Assembly: GCA_016284305.1 (NCBI GenBank)
Contig: JAEEON010000065.1
Location: 1 to 32,364, forward strand
Source of the DNA: Bacteroidales bacterium
GTDB taxonomy: Bacteria; Bacteroidota; Bacteroidia; Bacteroidales; F082
DNA length: 32,364 nt
Reading direction: 5' to 3'
The notes below the pieces were generated by a model. The model searched no databases. It was not told where the DNA came from and saw only the letters and a list, made by a program, of their open reading frames with translations. The translations under genes were made by a program, and so were the position numbers. This document shows, one piece after another, positions 24,385 to 32,364 of the stretch; positions within the stretch are counted from its first letter, which is position 1, and each line of letters begins with the position of its first letter.

Positions 24385-24903
24385 TTAGGGATTCTTATTA
24401 ACGTGTTTGGTGATCTCGTCGAAGGAGATCTTAAACCATTCCGTATAACATTCTGGATGGGCTTTCATGTCGGTGGCGATGGCGTCGAGGCTCATGTATT
24501 TCCAAGAGGCGACTTCCTCGGTGTTGATGACCGGGGTGGTGTCGGTAGTGCCGAACCAGACGTGGTCGAACTCGTGTTCTATGAGACCTAGTCCGACGGG
24601 TGCTTTATATATAAAGGTGAAAACCTCGTGCATCTCGCAGCTCATCCCCATCTCTTCCTGAAGGCGGCGGCTCGTGGCGGCTTCCAGTGTCTCACCATTG
24701 CGCGGGTGGCTGCAACAGGTGTTGGTCCACAGGCCAGGGGAGTGGTATTTCGTGAAGGCTCGTTGCTGTAGCAGGAGCTCGCCATGGCTGTTGAAGATGA
24801 ATATGGAGAAGGCACGATGGAGCCGTGGCACGATATGCGCGGCCATCTTCTCCATGATGCCAATCTGTTGGTCTTGCTCGTTGACGAGGATGACTTGTTC
24901 CAT
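24385..24903 (-). CDS. idi: Isopentenyl-diphosphate delta-isomerase, type I
   Basis: Interconverts IPP and DMAPP for isoprenoid synthesis. The 172-residue Nudix-fold protein has the active-site cysteine in WTNTCCSHP (Cys64 aligns with E. coli Cys67). The Nudix-like helix is LEAATSRRLQEEMGM, and the catalytic/metal glutamates lie in LIEHEFDHV (Glu109, Glu111). A start-proximal ILVNEQDQQIG segment fits the family. Its ATG overlaps the ychF stop as TAATG, so the two are co-translated. Bacteroidales usually make IPP by the MEP pathway, where Idi is dispensable and balances the IPP/DMAPP ratio; that pathway is not visible here. Confidence 0.95.
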   Translation of the reverse strand: MEQVILVNEQDQQIGIMEKMAAHIVPRLHRAFSIFIFNSHGELLLQQRAFTKYHSPGLWTNTCCSHPRNGETLEAATSRRLQEEMGMSCEMHEVFTFIYKAPVGLGLIEHEFDHVWFGTTDTTPVINTEEVASWKYMSLDAIATDMKAHPECYTEWFKISFDEITKHVNKNP

Positions 24904-25973
24904 TACACGTTGAATCTGATGTTGAGGATATCGCCGTCCTGAACGACATAGGTCTTGCCTTCCACGCGGAACTTGCCGGCTTCTTTCACCGCAGCTTCGC
25001 TGCCGTAGTGCAGGAAGTCTTCGGTGCTCATCACTTCAGCGCGGATAAATCCTCTTTGGAGGTCGCTATGGATAGCTCCAGCGGCGATAGGTGCCGTGTC
25101 TCCCACATGGATGGTCCAGGCACGGGTCTCATCGGGACCGGTGGTGAAGAACGAATGCAGGTTCAGCGTATGGAAAGCTGTGCGGACAAGTTTGTTCACG
25201 CCAGGCTCGGTCAAACCAGCGTCTTCCATGAACAGCTGTCGGTCGTCGGCGTCAAGTTCAGCGATCTCAGCTTCGAGTTTGCCAGCGATGATGAGCATCT
25301 CCTGACCCTCTTTCAAGGCGGCTTTCACAGCTTCGGAATACTTGTTTCCTGTGGTAGCCGAGGCGTCGTCAACGTTGCAGACGTAGATGATGGGTTTGGC
25401 TGTGAGCAGTTGGATGTCTTGGATGAACTTCTTGTCTTCGTCGGCGACTTTGGCATCGCGGGCATTGCCCATGTTCTCCAACACTTCTTTATAAACGCTG
25501 AGCACCTCGAAGGCTTTCTTGTTGTCCTTCTCGCCGTTTTTCAGCAGCTTCTGCACGCGTTCCAGTTTGCGGGTGACCAAGTCAAGGTCGCGCACCTGCA
25601 GCTCCAAGTCAACGAGTTCCATGTCGCGCACCGGATCCACGCTACCTTCGCTGTGAGGGATGTTGGGATCGTCGAAGCAACGTAGCACGTGGATGAGGGC
25701 ATCCATGGTCTGTACCTCGGCGAGGAGTTTGTTACCCACGCCTTGGCCGCCTTTGCTCAGTCCGGGCAGGTCAACGATTTCCACCGTGGCGGGCACGATG
25801 CGCTTGGAATGCGAGATGTTGTCGATGAGTTTCAGTCGGTCGTCAACGACCTCGCACATTCCGATGTTTGACTTTGAGGCAAAGCCAATCTCTGCCTTGG
25901 TGTTTGATATACAGTTGAATATGGTTGTCTTTCCAGTGCTTGAAAGACCGATGATTCCGCAATTAAGTGACAT
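24903..25973 (-). CDS. ychF: Ribosome-binding P-loop ATPase YchF (OLA1 family)
   Basis: An Obg-related P-loop protein that, unlike most of its class, prefers ATP. The start MSLNCGIIGLSSTGKTTIFN holds the Walker A motif. DLPGLSKGGQGVGNKLLAEV is the G3/switch II region. The G4 position reads CNVDD instead of NKxD, as expected for the ATP-binding YchF group. A coiled-coil insertion spans ~residues 125-180. The C-terminal TGS domain is FFTTGPDETRAWTIHVGDTA through YVVQDGDILNIRFNV. At 356 residues it fits the family (363 in E. coli). It has its own -7 box in the 38-base gap after the protease gene and overlaps idi at its 3' end. Confidence 0.97.
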   Translation of the reverse strand: MSLNCGIIGLSSTGKTTIFNCISNTKAEIGFASKSNIGMCEVVDDRLKLIDNISHSKRIVPATVEIVDLPGLSKGGQGVGNKLLAEVQTMDALIHVLRCFDDPNIPHSEGSVDPVRDMELVDLELQVRDLDLVTRKLERVQKLLKNGEKDNKKAFEVLSVYKEVLENMGNARDAKVADEDKKFIQDIQLLTAKPIIYVCNVDDASATTGNKYSEAVKAALKEGQEMLIIAGKLEAEIAELDADDRQLFMEDAGLTEPGVNKLVRTAFHTLNLHSFFTTGPDETRAWTIHVGDTAPIAAGAIHSDLQRGFIRAEVMSTEDFLHYGSEAAVKEAGKFRVEGKTYVVQDGDILNIRFNV

Positions 25974-25996
25974 GATGATGATGGTTTTACATGCAG

Positions 25997-26004
25997 CAAA
26001 AATA
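25997..26004 (-). promoter_or_regulatory. -7 box TATTTTTG for ychF-idi
   Basis: Minus-strand consensus match 23 bases upstream of the ychF ATG, inside the gap after the protease gene. Any -33 element would lie in the end of that gene. Confidence 0.6.
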
Positions 26005-26011
26005 CAAAAAA

Positions 26012-26797
26012 TTACTTATTTCCCGCGTTCCAGTCGATATGTTTGTATTCAGGCTCGTTGGAATAGGGGAACGAGGTGTTTGGGTTTTGGGGAGTGTCGT
26101 CTTTGAATTGGGAGTTCTCCTGATGTCGGCGGATGTATTTCACACCAATCTTCCAGAGTTTGATGTCGCCCCAAATAAATAAAGCGAACAAGACCAAGCC
26201 AAAGATGGGGTGGAGGCTGTCCTCGATCATGAGCAGCCAATCGAACAGGCCGTGGGCCAGCATGGCTCCAAACAAGCCGGCCATGAGGTAACCCAACTTG
26301 CCTTTCTCGCTGAATTTCGCCATGGAAAAGAAATAGCCCATGATGACCGCGAAGAGAAAATGCCCGGGAACAGAGAGCAACGCCCTCACGATGCCAGTGG
26401 AGATTCCTGTGCCAAACGACTCACTTCCAGCTCCTAAGACGTATAACACATTTTCTACGCAGGCGAAACCGAGTCCAACAAAGGTGGCATAAACGATGCC
26501 GTCCATGTACTCGTTGAAGTTCTTGTTCCACCAAATGATGAGAAACAACATCACGAACTTGCACAGCTCTTCGCAGAACCCCGCTTCGATGAAAGCCGAG
26601 AAAAAGGCTGTCTCCGAATAAACGAACATGCGGATGGCACTCACCAAAAACAAATCGATCGGTATGCACATCATGCCCCCGAAGAAGGCCAGGGTGAGGA
26701 GGCCGATGGGTTCTTTCTCGTATTTATCTTGTCGATAGATGTAAATCAGCAAAAAAACAACGGGGAACAAGGAGAGGGCTAACAATAAAATTGCCAT
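26012..26797 (-). CDS. PrsW family intramembrane metalloprotease
   Basis: A 261-residue membrane protein with about seven helices and the PrsW glutamate/histidine motifs: EAGFCEELCK (residues ~71-80, metal-site glutamates), GLGFACVENVLYV, HFLFAVIMGYFF and AHGLFDWLL. PrsW proteases cut membrane anti-sigma factors at site 1 in Bacillus; the substrate here is unknown and no anti-sigma factor is nearby. The C-terminal ~35 residues are hydrophilic (DDTPQNPNTSFPYSNEPEYK). I place the start at ATG 26797. The frame extends to a TTG at 26830, but that TTG is part of the -7 box TATTTTTG at 26828-26835. It is divergent from guaA. Confidence 0.85.
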   Translation of the reverse strand: MAILLLALSLFPVVFLLIYIYRQDKYEKEPIGLLTLAFFGGMMCIPIDLFLVSAIRMFVYSETAFFSAFIEAGFCEELCKFVMLFLIIWWNKNFNEYMDGIVYATFVGLGFACVENVLYVLGAGSESFGTGISTGIVRALLSVPGHFLFAVIMGYFFSMAKFSEKGKLGYLMAGLFGAMLAHGLFDWLLMIEDSLHPIFGLVLFALFIWGDIKLWKIGVKYIRRHQENSQFKDDTPQNPNTSFPYSNEPEYKHIDWNAGNK

Positions 26798-26827
26798 GGT
26801 TCGTGTTTGTAAAGTGTTATTTTTAGG

Positions 26828-26835
26828 CAAAAATA
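26828..26835 (-). promoter_or_regulatory. -7 box TATTTTTG for the PrsW-type protease gene
   Basis: Minus-strand consensus match 31 bases upstream of ATG 26797, back to back with the guaA promoter. It decides the start of the protease gene. Confidence 0.65.
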
Positions 26836-26867
26836 AGAAATCTTGGTGTCATTAAGCCGAAAAAACC

Positions 26868-26875
26868 TAAATTTG
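26868..26875 (+). promoter_or_regulatory. guaA promoter: -7 box TAAATTTG, TTG at 26843-26845
   Basis: Consensus match 16 bases upstream of ATG 26891, with a 22-base spacer to TTG (slightly long). The in-frame TTG at 26843 is thus promoter sequence and not a start codon. Confidence 0.6.
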
Positions 26876-26890
26876 CAAAAAAGTTTTGTC

Positions 26891-28465
26891 ATGCAGGAAA
26901 TGATTCTTATCCTCGACTTCGGCTCACAGGTAACCCAGCTGATTGGCCGTCGTCTTCGCGAACTGAATGTCTATTGCGAAATCCATCCCTATAACAAGGT
27001 TCCCGTCATCACTGACAATATCAAAGGTGTCATTTTGAGTGGTAGTCCATTCTCGGTGCGCGATGAAAATGCCCCATACGTCAGCCTTGAGAACATCAAG
27101 GGCAAGATGCCGTTGTTGGGTATTTGCTATGGTGCCCAACTCATTGCCCACCATTTCGGTGGCGAAGTCAATGGTTCCATCGCAAGGGAATACGGCCGTG
27201 CCATGCTGAATGTGGTTGACGATCAATGTCCGCTCTTTGCCAAGGTGAGCAAGACCAGTCAAGTGTGGATGAGTCATGGCGACACCATCGCGAAGCTTCC
27301 TGCAGGTGCGCGTGTCATCGCTTCAACCAAAGACGTGGAGTTTGCCGCCTATAAGATCAATGGTGAGGACACCTACGCGGTGCAGTTCCACCCTGAGGTT
27401 TTCCATACTACGGAGGGGACGCAGATCCTGGCCAATTTTGCCTTGGACATCTGCGGGTGTCATGGCGACTGGACCCCGGCATCGTTTGTAGAGAACACCG
27501 TGGCGGCACTCCGTGAACAGCTGGGAAGCGACAAGGTCATCCTTGGCCTCTCAGGAGGTGTGGACAGTACCGTGGCCGCTGTACTTCTCAATAAGGCCAT
27601 CGGAAGTAATCTGACCTGCATCTTTGTCGATAATGGCTTGTTGAGAAAGAATGAATTCGAAGATGTGCTCGATTCGTATAAAGAGATGGGCCTGAATGTC
27701 ATCGGAGTCCATGCCGGTCCCTTGTTCTTGGAGAAACTGGTGGGTGTCACCGATCCGGAAGCAAAACGCAAGGCCATCGGTGCGACATTCATCGACGTGT
27801 TTGACACCGAGGCGCAAAAAATCAAAGGTGCCCGTTGGCTCGCCCAAGGTACCATCTATCCCGATGTCATCGAGAGTGTGAGCGTCAACGGTCCGAGTAG
27901 CAAGATCAAATCGCATCATAACGTGGGTGGTCTTCCTGAGAAGATGAACCTGAAGATCGTGGAACCTTTGCGCGCCCTCTTCAAAGATGAAGTCCGTCGT
28001 GTGGGACGCTCATTGGGCATCAAGCGCGAACTCATCAGCCGCCATCCGTTCCCGGGACCGAGTCTCGGCATCCGTATCCTCGGTGAGGTGACCGAAGAGA
28101 AGTTGCGCATCCTTCGCGATGCCGACGACATCTTCATCAGCGCATTGCGTAACTGGCCCTGCGAGCTGCCGAGCGCATCTTATCCTAACGAGATGGCCGA
28201 CAACCTCTATGACAGCATCTGGCAAGCTGGCACCATGCTGCTTCCGGTGAAGTCGGTGGGCGTGATGGGCGACGAACGCAGCTATGAATACACCATCGCC
28301 CTCCGTGCCGTCATCTCTACCGATGGCATGACCGCCGATTGGGTGCACCTGCCTTACGACTTCATGGCCAAAGTATCGAATGATATAATTAATAAGGTGA
28401 AGGGCGTTAACCGTGTGTGCTATGATATCTCATCGAAACCACCAGCGACGATTGAGTGGGAGTGA
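26891..28465 (+). CDS. guaA: GMP synthase (glutamine-hydrolysing)
   Basis: Converts XMP to GMP with ATP and glutamine, the last step of guanine nucleotide synthesis. The N-terminal class I amidotransferase has Cys79 in [10 protein letters not shown] and the His/Glu pair in [10 protein letters not shown]. The ATP-pyrophosphatase domain has its P-loop in [17 protein letters not shown]. The C-terminal dimerisation domain includes [17 protein letters not shown] and ends [17 protein letters not shown]. The 524 residues match the family (525 in E. coli). I chose ATG 26891 ([13 protein letters not shown]) because the upstream 16 codons lie in the promoter. The LysM gene follows after 42 bases with no promoter seen. 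Confidence 0.97.
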   Translation: MQEMILILDFGSQVTQLIGRRLRELNVYCEIHPYNKVPVITDNIKGVILSGSPFSVRDENAPYVSLENIKGKMPLLGICYGAQLIAHHFGGEVNGSIAREYGRAMLNVVDDQCPLFAKVSKTSQVWMSHGDTIAKLPAGARVIASTKDVEFAAYKINGEDTYAVQFHPEVFHTTEGTQILANFALDICGCHGDWTPASFVENTVAALREQLGSDKVILGLSGGVDSTVAAVLLNKAIGSNLTCIFVDNGLLRKNEFEDVLDSYKEMGLNVIGVHAGPLFLEKLVGVTDPEAKRKAIGATFIDVFDTEAQKIKGARWLAQGTIYPDVIESVSVNGPSSKIKSHHNVGGLPEKMNLKIVEPLRALFKDEVRRVGRSLGIKRELISRHPFPGPSLGIRILGEVTEEKLRILRDADDIFISALRNWPCELPSASYPNEMADNLYDSIWQAGTMLLPVKSVGVMGDERSYEYTIALRAVISTDGMTADWVHLPYDFMAKVSNDIINKVKGVNRVCYDISSKPPATIEWE

Positions 28466-28469
28466 GGAA

Positions 28470-28497
28470 GGTGAAAGGTGAAAGATGAAAATTGAAA
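28470..28497 (+). repeat. Heptamer array GGTGAAA x2, GATGAAA, ATTGAAA before the LysM gene
   Basis: Four units of 7-bp period fill most of the 42-base gap between guaA and the LysM-protein start at 28508. They are A/G-rich with almost no pairing potential and no promoter consensus, so the unit is the translational leader of the second gene. Confidence 0.8.
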
Positions 28498-28507
28498 GGT
28501 TGGATCA

Positions 28508-30982
28508 ATGAACAGAAGAAAAAGAATATGGATCATGATGCTGCTGGCTTTGATGCTGGCAATGCCTATGCTTGTGTCATCGCAAGAGGTGCAAGTGAAA
28601 CGCGCCGAGAAAGCGGTGACGATAGGCGGAAAACAATTCTACATGCATCATGTCAAGGCCGGAGAGACACTTTATGCAATTGCCAAAGCCTATCGGGTTA
28701 CCGAAGAGGAAATCTTGAGATATAACCCAGAGGTGAAATCCAATGGACTTCAGGCGAATACGGTGGTTGGCATCCCTGTGGTGGAAATCCCTGAAGAGAA
28801 ACCGGTGACAGAAGAACCGAAACCTGTCGAGGAGCCTAAAACCGTAGGGGAACCGAAACCCGCTGAGGAACCCAAAACCGTGGTTCAAAATCCAGTGGAG
28901 CCTAAAACGATTAACGATACCATCGTGGAAGTCGGAGGGAAACGCTATGTGATGCATTATGTGAAGAAAGGTGAGACCGTCTGGGGCCTGAGCCGTACCT
29001 TCCATGTTAAAGAGTCGGATATCATAGCCAAAAACCCTGAGGCCAAAGATGGACTTAAGATTGGAATGGTTCTCGGGATTCCGTATGTGGAAGAAGAGCA
29101 GAAGACAGAAGAACAGAAGACAGAAGGACAGAAGACAGAAGAACCTAAGACGGTCGTCGTAAAGCCAAAGACTACAGAGGAACCAGAACCCGTTGAAGAG
29201 CCCAAACCGGAAGTTAAGATAGAGCCCAAAATTGAGCCTAAGGTTGAGCCTAAAGAAGAACCTAAAGTCGAGCCTAAGGTTGAGCCTAAAGAAGAACCTA
29301 AGCCGGTCGTCCATGTGGTGAAGCCGGATTCCACTACTATGGTTTCTCCTGTGTCAGATGAGGACGAATATGGTGATGGATACGTGATCCATACGGTGAA
29401 GAAGACGGAGAAGACTCGTGCGATGTTGCGTGCCTGGAATGTCTCGGAAGGTGAGTTCCGCCAGCTGAACCCTTCGGTGGGTTCGCGTGTGTTCGAGGGG
29501 CAGAAGGTGCTGATCCCTTATCAACGTCCTGAGGAAATAGTGAAGGTAAACACTCCTGTGGAACCTGAGGAGCAGGAAATACCAGCTGTGGATGAGCCTG
29601 TCGTGGAACAACCTGTGGTGGAACCCGTAGCGGTGGAGGAGAGCGCTGAAACGAGGTTGATCTATTCAAATGAAAAACCCACGGAATGCTATTCAAGCCG
29701 TTCCTTTGCCGACCAGACCTATCATGTGGCATTGTTGGTGCCGCTTTATCTCAATGAGATTGACAAACTCGATGCCTCGCGCGACAGAGCCGAGAAGTCG
29801 AAACGGTCACGTTCCCTCAAGTTCCTGCAGTTCTATGAGGGATTCATGATGGCTGCCGACTCGCTCAGCGACCATTATGGACTGAATCTCGACCTGACGG
29901 TGATCGACGTCGCCGAGAACACTGCTGGAGCTGAGGCCGCTGTGCAACAGCTCAAAGGGGAGGACATCGACATGATCATCGGCCCCTTCTTCAGCAAGTC
30001 GTTTGCCGTTGTGCAAGAATATGCGGTGAGCCGAGATATTCTCGTGGTAAATCCGTTATCAGAACGTGAGAGTGTCGTGGCTGACGCATCCAACGTGCTG
30101 AAACTCAAGCCGGGAATGTCGTCGATGGTGACCCAACTCGCCGATTTGATCCGGCTGAAGTACCCCAAATCGAAGGTGACCCTCATCACTCCCTCGAATG
30201 TGAAAGACTCGTTGATGGTCCAGTCCATTGAGAACGCCCTCGCTCAGGCAGTGCAGCCCGAGGTGCAACTTTCCAATGCCGAGATGCTCGAGTTAATCTC
30301 CAAAGAGAGCCAACGACGCAAGATGGGCAAACGGATGCTCTCCAATTTGGAGGTAGAAGGCCAGATCTTCTCCACAAAAGCCCTCGAGGCCCATCCTGAT
30401 GATGTGACTTATTTCGAGAATCATTTTAGGCATATCACTTATTCCGACAACGAAATCAAGACCTTCAAGGATGGTCTGTCATCGGCTCGTGAAAATGTTC
30501 TCGTTGCTTATGGCGACGACCTTGTGTTTGCTACAAAAGTATTAAACAATATTAACAAATCAGCAAGAAAGTACCCCATCACTTTGATTGGTTTGCCGAG
30601 CTGGGCTGATTTCGAGAATCTGTTGGTGCAGAACCTGTTGAATATGAATGCCATCTATTTCGATGACCATTTTGTCAACTATAATGACTCTCTGGTACAG
30701 CAGTTCGTGGATGACTTCCGCTTGAAATACAAGAGTGAGCCCAGTGACTATGCTTTTGAAGGGTTCGACGTTGGATGGTATTTCTTGAATGCCTTGATGG
30801 ATCTTGGCCCTCGACCGATGGATTGTTTGCCATACTACCATATGCCGCTGCTGCACTCCAATTACTATTTCAACAAGATGCGCATGCGTGATGGTTTGGA
30901 AAACCGTTATTGGAACGTCTTCCAGTATGACAACCACGACATTGAGCTCAAGCCGATCCACATTTATTCGGAGGAGGAGTGA
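28508..30982 (+). CDS. LysM repeats fused to a type 1 periplasmic-binding-fold domain
   Basis: A secreted 824-residue protein. Signal: RIWIMMLLALMLAMPMLVSS. LysM domains lie at ~45-93 (HHVKAGETLYAIAKAYRV), ~147-194 (HYVKKGETVWGLSRTFHV) and a degenerate third at ~291-338 (TVKKTEKTRAMLRAWNVSEG). They are separated by Pro/Glu/Lys-rich linkers (repeated PKVEPKEEPK and a QKTEE/QKTEG repeat). From ~403 to the end is a periplasmic-binding-protein-like domain (YHVALLVPLYLNEIDKLD, DLTVIDVAENTAGAEAAVQQ, DIDMIIGPFFSKS, YAFEGFDVGWYFLNAL), the fold also used by LpoA-type activators of penicillin-binding proteins. LysM binds peptidoglycan, so a role in wall synthesis or sensing is plausible but unproven. 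The YwqK-type lipoprotein gene starts one base after its stop. Confidence 0.88.
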   Translation: MNRRKRIWIMMLLALMLAMPMLVSSQEVQVKRAEKAVTIGGKQFYMHHVKAGETLYAIAKAYRVTEEEILRYNPEVKSNGLQANTVVGIPVVEIPEEKPVTEEPKPVEEPKTVGEPKPAEEPKTVVQNPVEPKTINDTIVEVGGKRYVMHYVKKGETVWGLSRTFHVKESDIIAKNPEAKDGLKIGMVLGIPYVEEEQKTEEQKTEGQKTEEPKTVVVKPKTTEEPEPVEEPKPEVKIEPKIEPKVEPKEEPKVEPKVEPKEEPKPVVHVVKPDSTTMVSPVSDEDEYGDGYVIHTVKKTEKTRAMLRAWNVSEGEFRQLNPSVGSRVFEGQKVLIPYQRPEEIVKVNTPVEPEEQEIPAVDEPVVEQPVVEPVAVEESAETRLIYSNEKPTECYSSRSFADQTYHVALLVPLYLNEIDKLDASRDRAEKSKRSRSLKFLQFYEGFMMAADSLSDHYGLNLDLTVIDVAENTAGAEAAVQQLKGEDIDMIIGPFFSKSFAVVQEYAVSRDILVVNPLSERESVVADASNVLKLKPGMSSMVTQLADLIRLKYPKSKVTLITPSNVKDSLMVQSIENALAQAVQPEVQLSNAEMLELISKESQRRKMGKRMLSNLEVEGQIFSTKALEAHPDDVTYFENHFRHITYSDNEIKTFKDGLSSARENVLVAYGDDLVFATKVLNNINKSARKYPITLIGLPSWADFENLLVQNLLNMNAIYFDDHFVNYNDSLVQQFVDDFRLKYKSEPSDYAFEGFDVGWYFLNALMDLGPRPMDCLPYYHMPLLHSNYYFNKMRMRDGLENRYWNVFQYDNHDIELKPIHIYSEEE
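29099..29143 (+). repeat. In-frame 15-bp coding repeat (QKTEE) x3
   Basis: Three consecutive 15-mers, CAGAAGACAGAAGAA, CAGAAGACAGAAGGA and CAGAAGACAGAAGAA, encode QKTEE-QKTEG-QKTEE in the linker after LysM 2. They share the AGAAGACAGAAG core of the intergenic 10804 array, with the unit lengthened to a multiple of three. Confidence 0.9.
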
Positions 30983-30983
30983 G

Positions 30984-31628
30984 ATGAGAGTTCCGCTTTG
31001 GTTCGTGTTGGTTTTGTCGGTCCTGGCGTCGTGTGGCGATGGCGGGACGGTCAAGAAGTCTTATTGGGATAATGGCAATCTGAAGTCGGCTCTGCGTTAT
31101 GAGAATGATCAGTTGGAGGGGGTGAGCACTTGGTATTTCGCCAACGGCAATCCCGAGATGGAGGTTTGCTATTTGCACAACAAGATGAATGGTCAGATGC
31201 GTCGCTGGTACGAGAATGGCAAGATCATGGAGGAGTCGTGGTATAAGGACGGTGTCTTGGATAGTGTGTTCCATTCGTATTCGTTGAAAGGGATCTTAGA
31301 CACGGAGGCTTACTATGTCGATGGTAAGCTGAATGGCGATTATCATCGTTGGTATGAGAACGGGCAGTCGTTTCAGGAAGGACAGTATGTGGATGACCTG
31401 ATGGATGGGTCTTGGATGATCTTCTATCCTGATGGCAGTTTGGCGGCGAAGGCCGACTTTGACCGGGGCACAGGAGTTCAGACGAGTTATGACCAGTCGG
31501 GATACAAATGTTTGGTGACTCCCTATGTCGATAATGTGAAGCATGGGCGGGAAATCTATTACAATCCTGACGGAAGGGTGACCAGGGTGGCCATTTATGA
31601 GGATGGCGACTGGGTCCGTGACGAGTGA
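30984..31628 (+). CDS. YwqK/MORN-like repeat lipoprotein
   Basis: A 214-residue lipoprotein: signal MRVPLWFVLVLSVLASC with lipobox LASC. The mature part is a series of ~22-residue beta-hairpin repeats with the WYxNG core: KSYWDNGNLKS, STWYFANGNPEMEV, RRWYENGKIMEESWYKDG, HRWYENGQSFQEGQY, MIFYPDGSLAAK and YYNPDGRVTRV. These define the YwqK/MORN_2 family. Some members are annotated as antitoxins, but in Bacteroidetes most are envelope proteins of unknown role, and no toxin gene is adjacent. The start at 30984 is one base after the stop of the LysM gene; the frame runs open upstream inside that gene but lacks a signal there. It forms a tight pair with the LysM protein. Confidence 0.85.
   Translation: MRVPLWFVLVLSVLASCGDGGTVKKSYWDNGNLKSALRYENDQLEGVSTWYFANGNPEMEVCYLHNKMNGQMRRWYENGKIMEESWYKDGVLDSVFHSYSLKGILDTEAYYVDGKLNGDYHRWYENGQSFQEGQYVDDLMDGSWMIFYPDGSLAAKADFDRGTGVQTSYDQSGYKCLVTPYVDNVKHGREIYYNPDGRVTRVAIYEDGDWVRDE

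Positions 31629-32364
<736 letters not shown>

Noticed and set aside
30984..31628. YwqK-type gene as antitoxin of a toxin-antitoxin pair
   Set aside because: It encodes a lipoprotein with a signal peptide, and no toxin-like gene is adjacent; the partner is a LysM protein.

Overview
The window looks like a chromosomal segment of an uncultured Bacteroidales (Bacteroidetes) bacterium. Four kinds of evidence support this. At least 13 genes are preceded by the Bacteroidetes -7 box TAnnTTTG, and start codons almost never follow a Shine-Dalgarno sequence. The first gene ends in a type IX secretion (T9SS) sorting domain. There are lipoproteins, an OprP-type porin and modular secreted proteins typical of the group. 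The housekeeping proteins (S1, GcvP, TypA, GuaA, GdhA, YchF, Idi) read as Bacteroidales forms. No tRNA, rRNA, CRISPR array, phage or intact insertion sequence was found, and no gap between genes exceeds about 300 bases.

Layout. 1-8641 (+) is a cell-envelope/accessory region. It holds the 3' end of a T9SS-sorted protein, then a possible remnant of a nuclease-type transposase. Next is a relatively AT-rich three-gene cassette in which two paralogous TPR/beta-barrel proteins flank a large TPR-like lipoprotein. It ends with a 1380-residue secreted modular protein built from three copies of one large domain, four fibronectin-like units and two C-terminal repeats. 8821-11088 (+) holds rpsA, with a structured leader and a strong terminator, and a YbcJ-like S4 RNA-binding protein. 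11142-16553 (-) holds typA, an LEA14-like lipoprotein and gcvP, probably one transcription unit. 16719-18626 (+) is recQ. 18685-20723 (-) holds an HU protein, then a membrane-anchored TPR protein overlapping fmt. 20826-21515 (+) is a TrmH-type methyltransferase. 21519-24237 (-) is an operon of an OprP-type porin, a YeiH-family transporter and a small membrane protein. 24385-26797 (-) holds a PrsW-type membrane protease, ychF and idi, the last two overlapping. 26891-31628 (+) holds guaA, a LysM/periplasmic-binding-fold protein and a YwqK-type lipoprotein. 31755 to the end (+) is the 5' part of gdhA.

How the genes work together. Most of the right two thirds is housekeeping: translation (S1, YbcJ, TypA, Fmt, TrmH, YchF), central nitrogen/one-carbon/purine metabolism (GcvP, GuaA, GdhA), isoprenoid synthesis (Idi) and DNA maintenance (RecQ, HU). 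Gene order shows tight coupling, with stop/start overlaps at TPR/fmt, yeiH/small membrane protein and ychF/idi.

The most unusual signal is non-coding. Short tandem arrays with 7- or 8-bp period (CTAAATT, AGAAGAY, RRTGAAA-like, TGTTKAWW) fill several gene junctions. In five cases they sit directly in front of a start codon, where a ribosome binding site would normally be. The same unit recurs at separate loci, and one related array lies in frame inside the LysM gene. Two perfect GTAG...CTAC palindromes lie between convergent genes, and a 15-bp-phased operator-like array overlaps the porin promoter.
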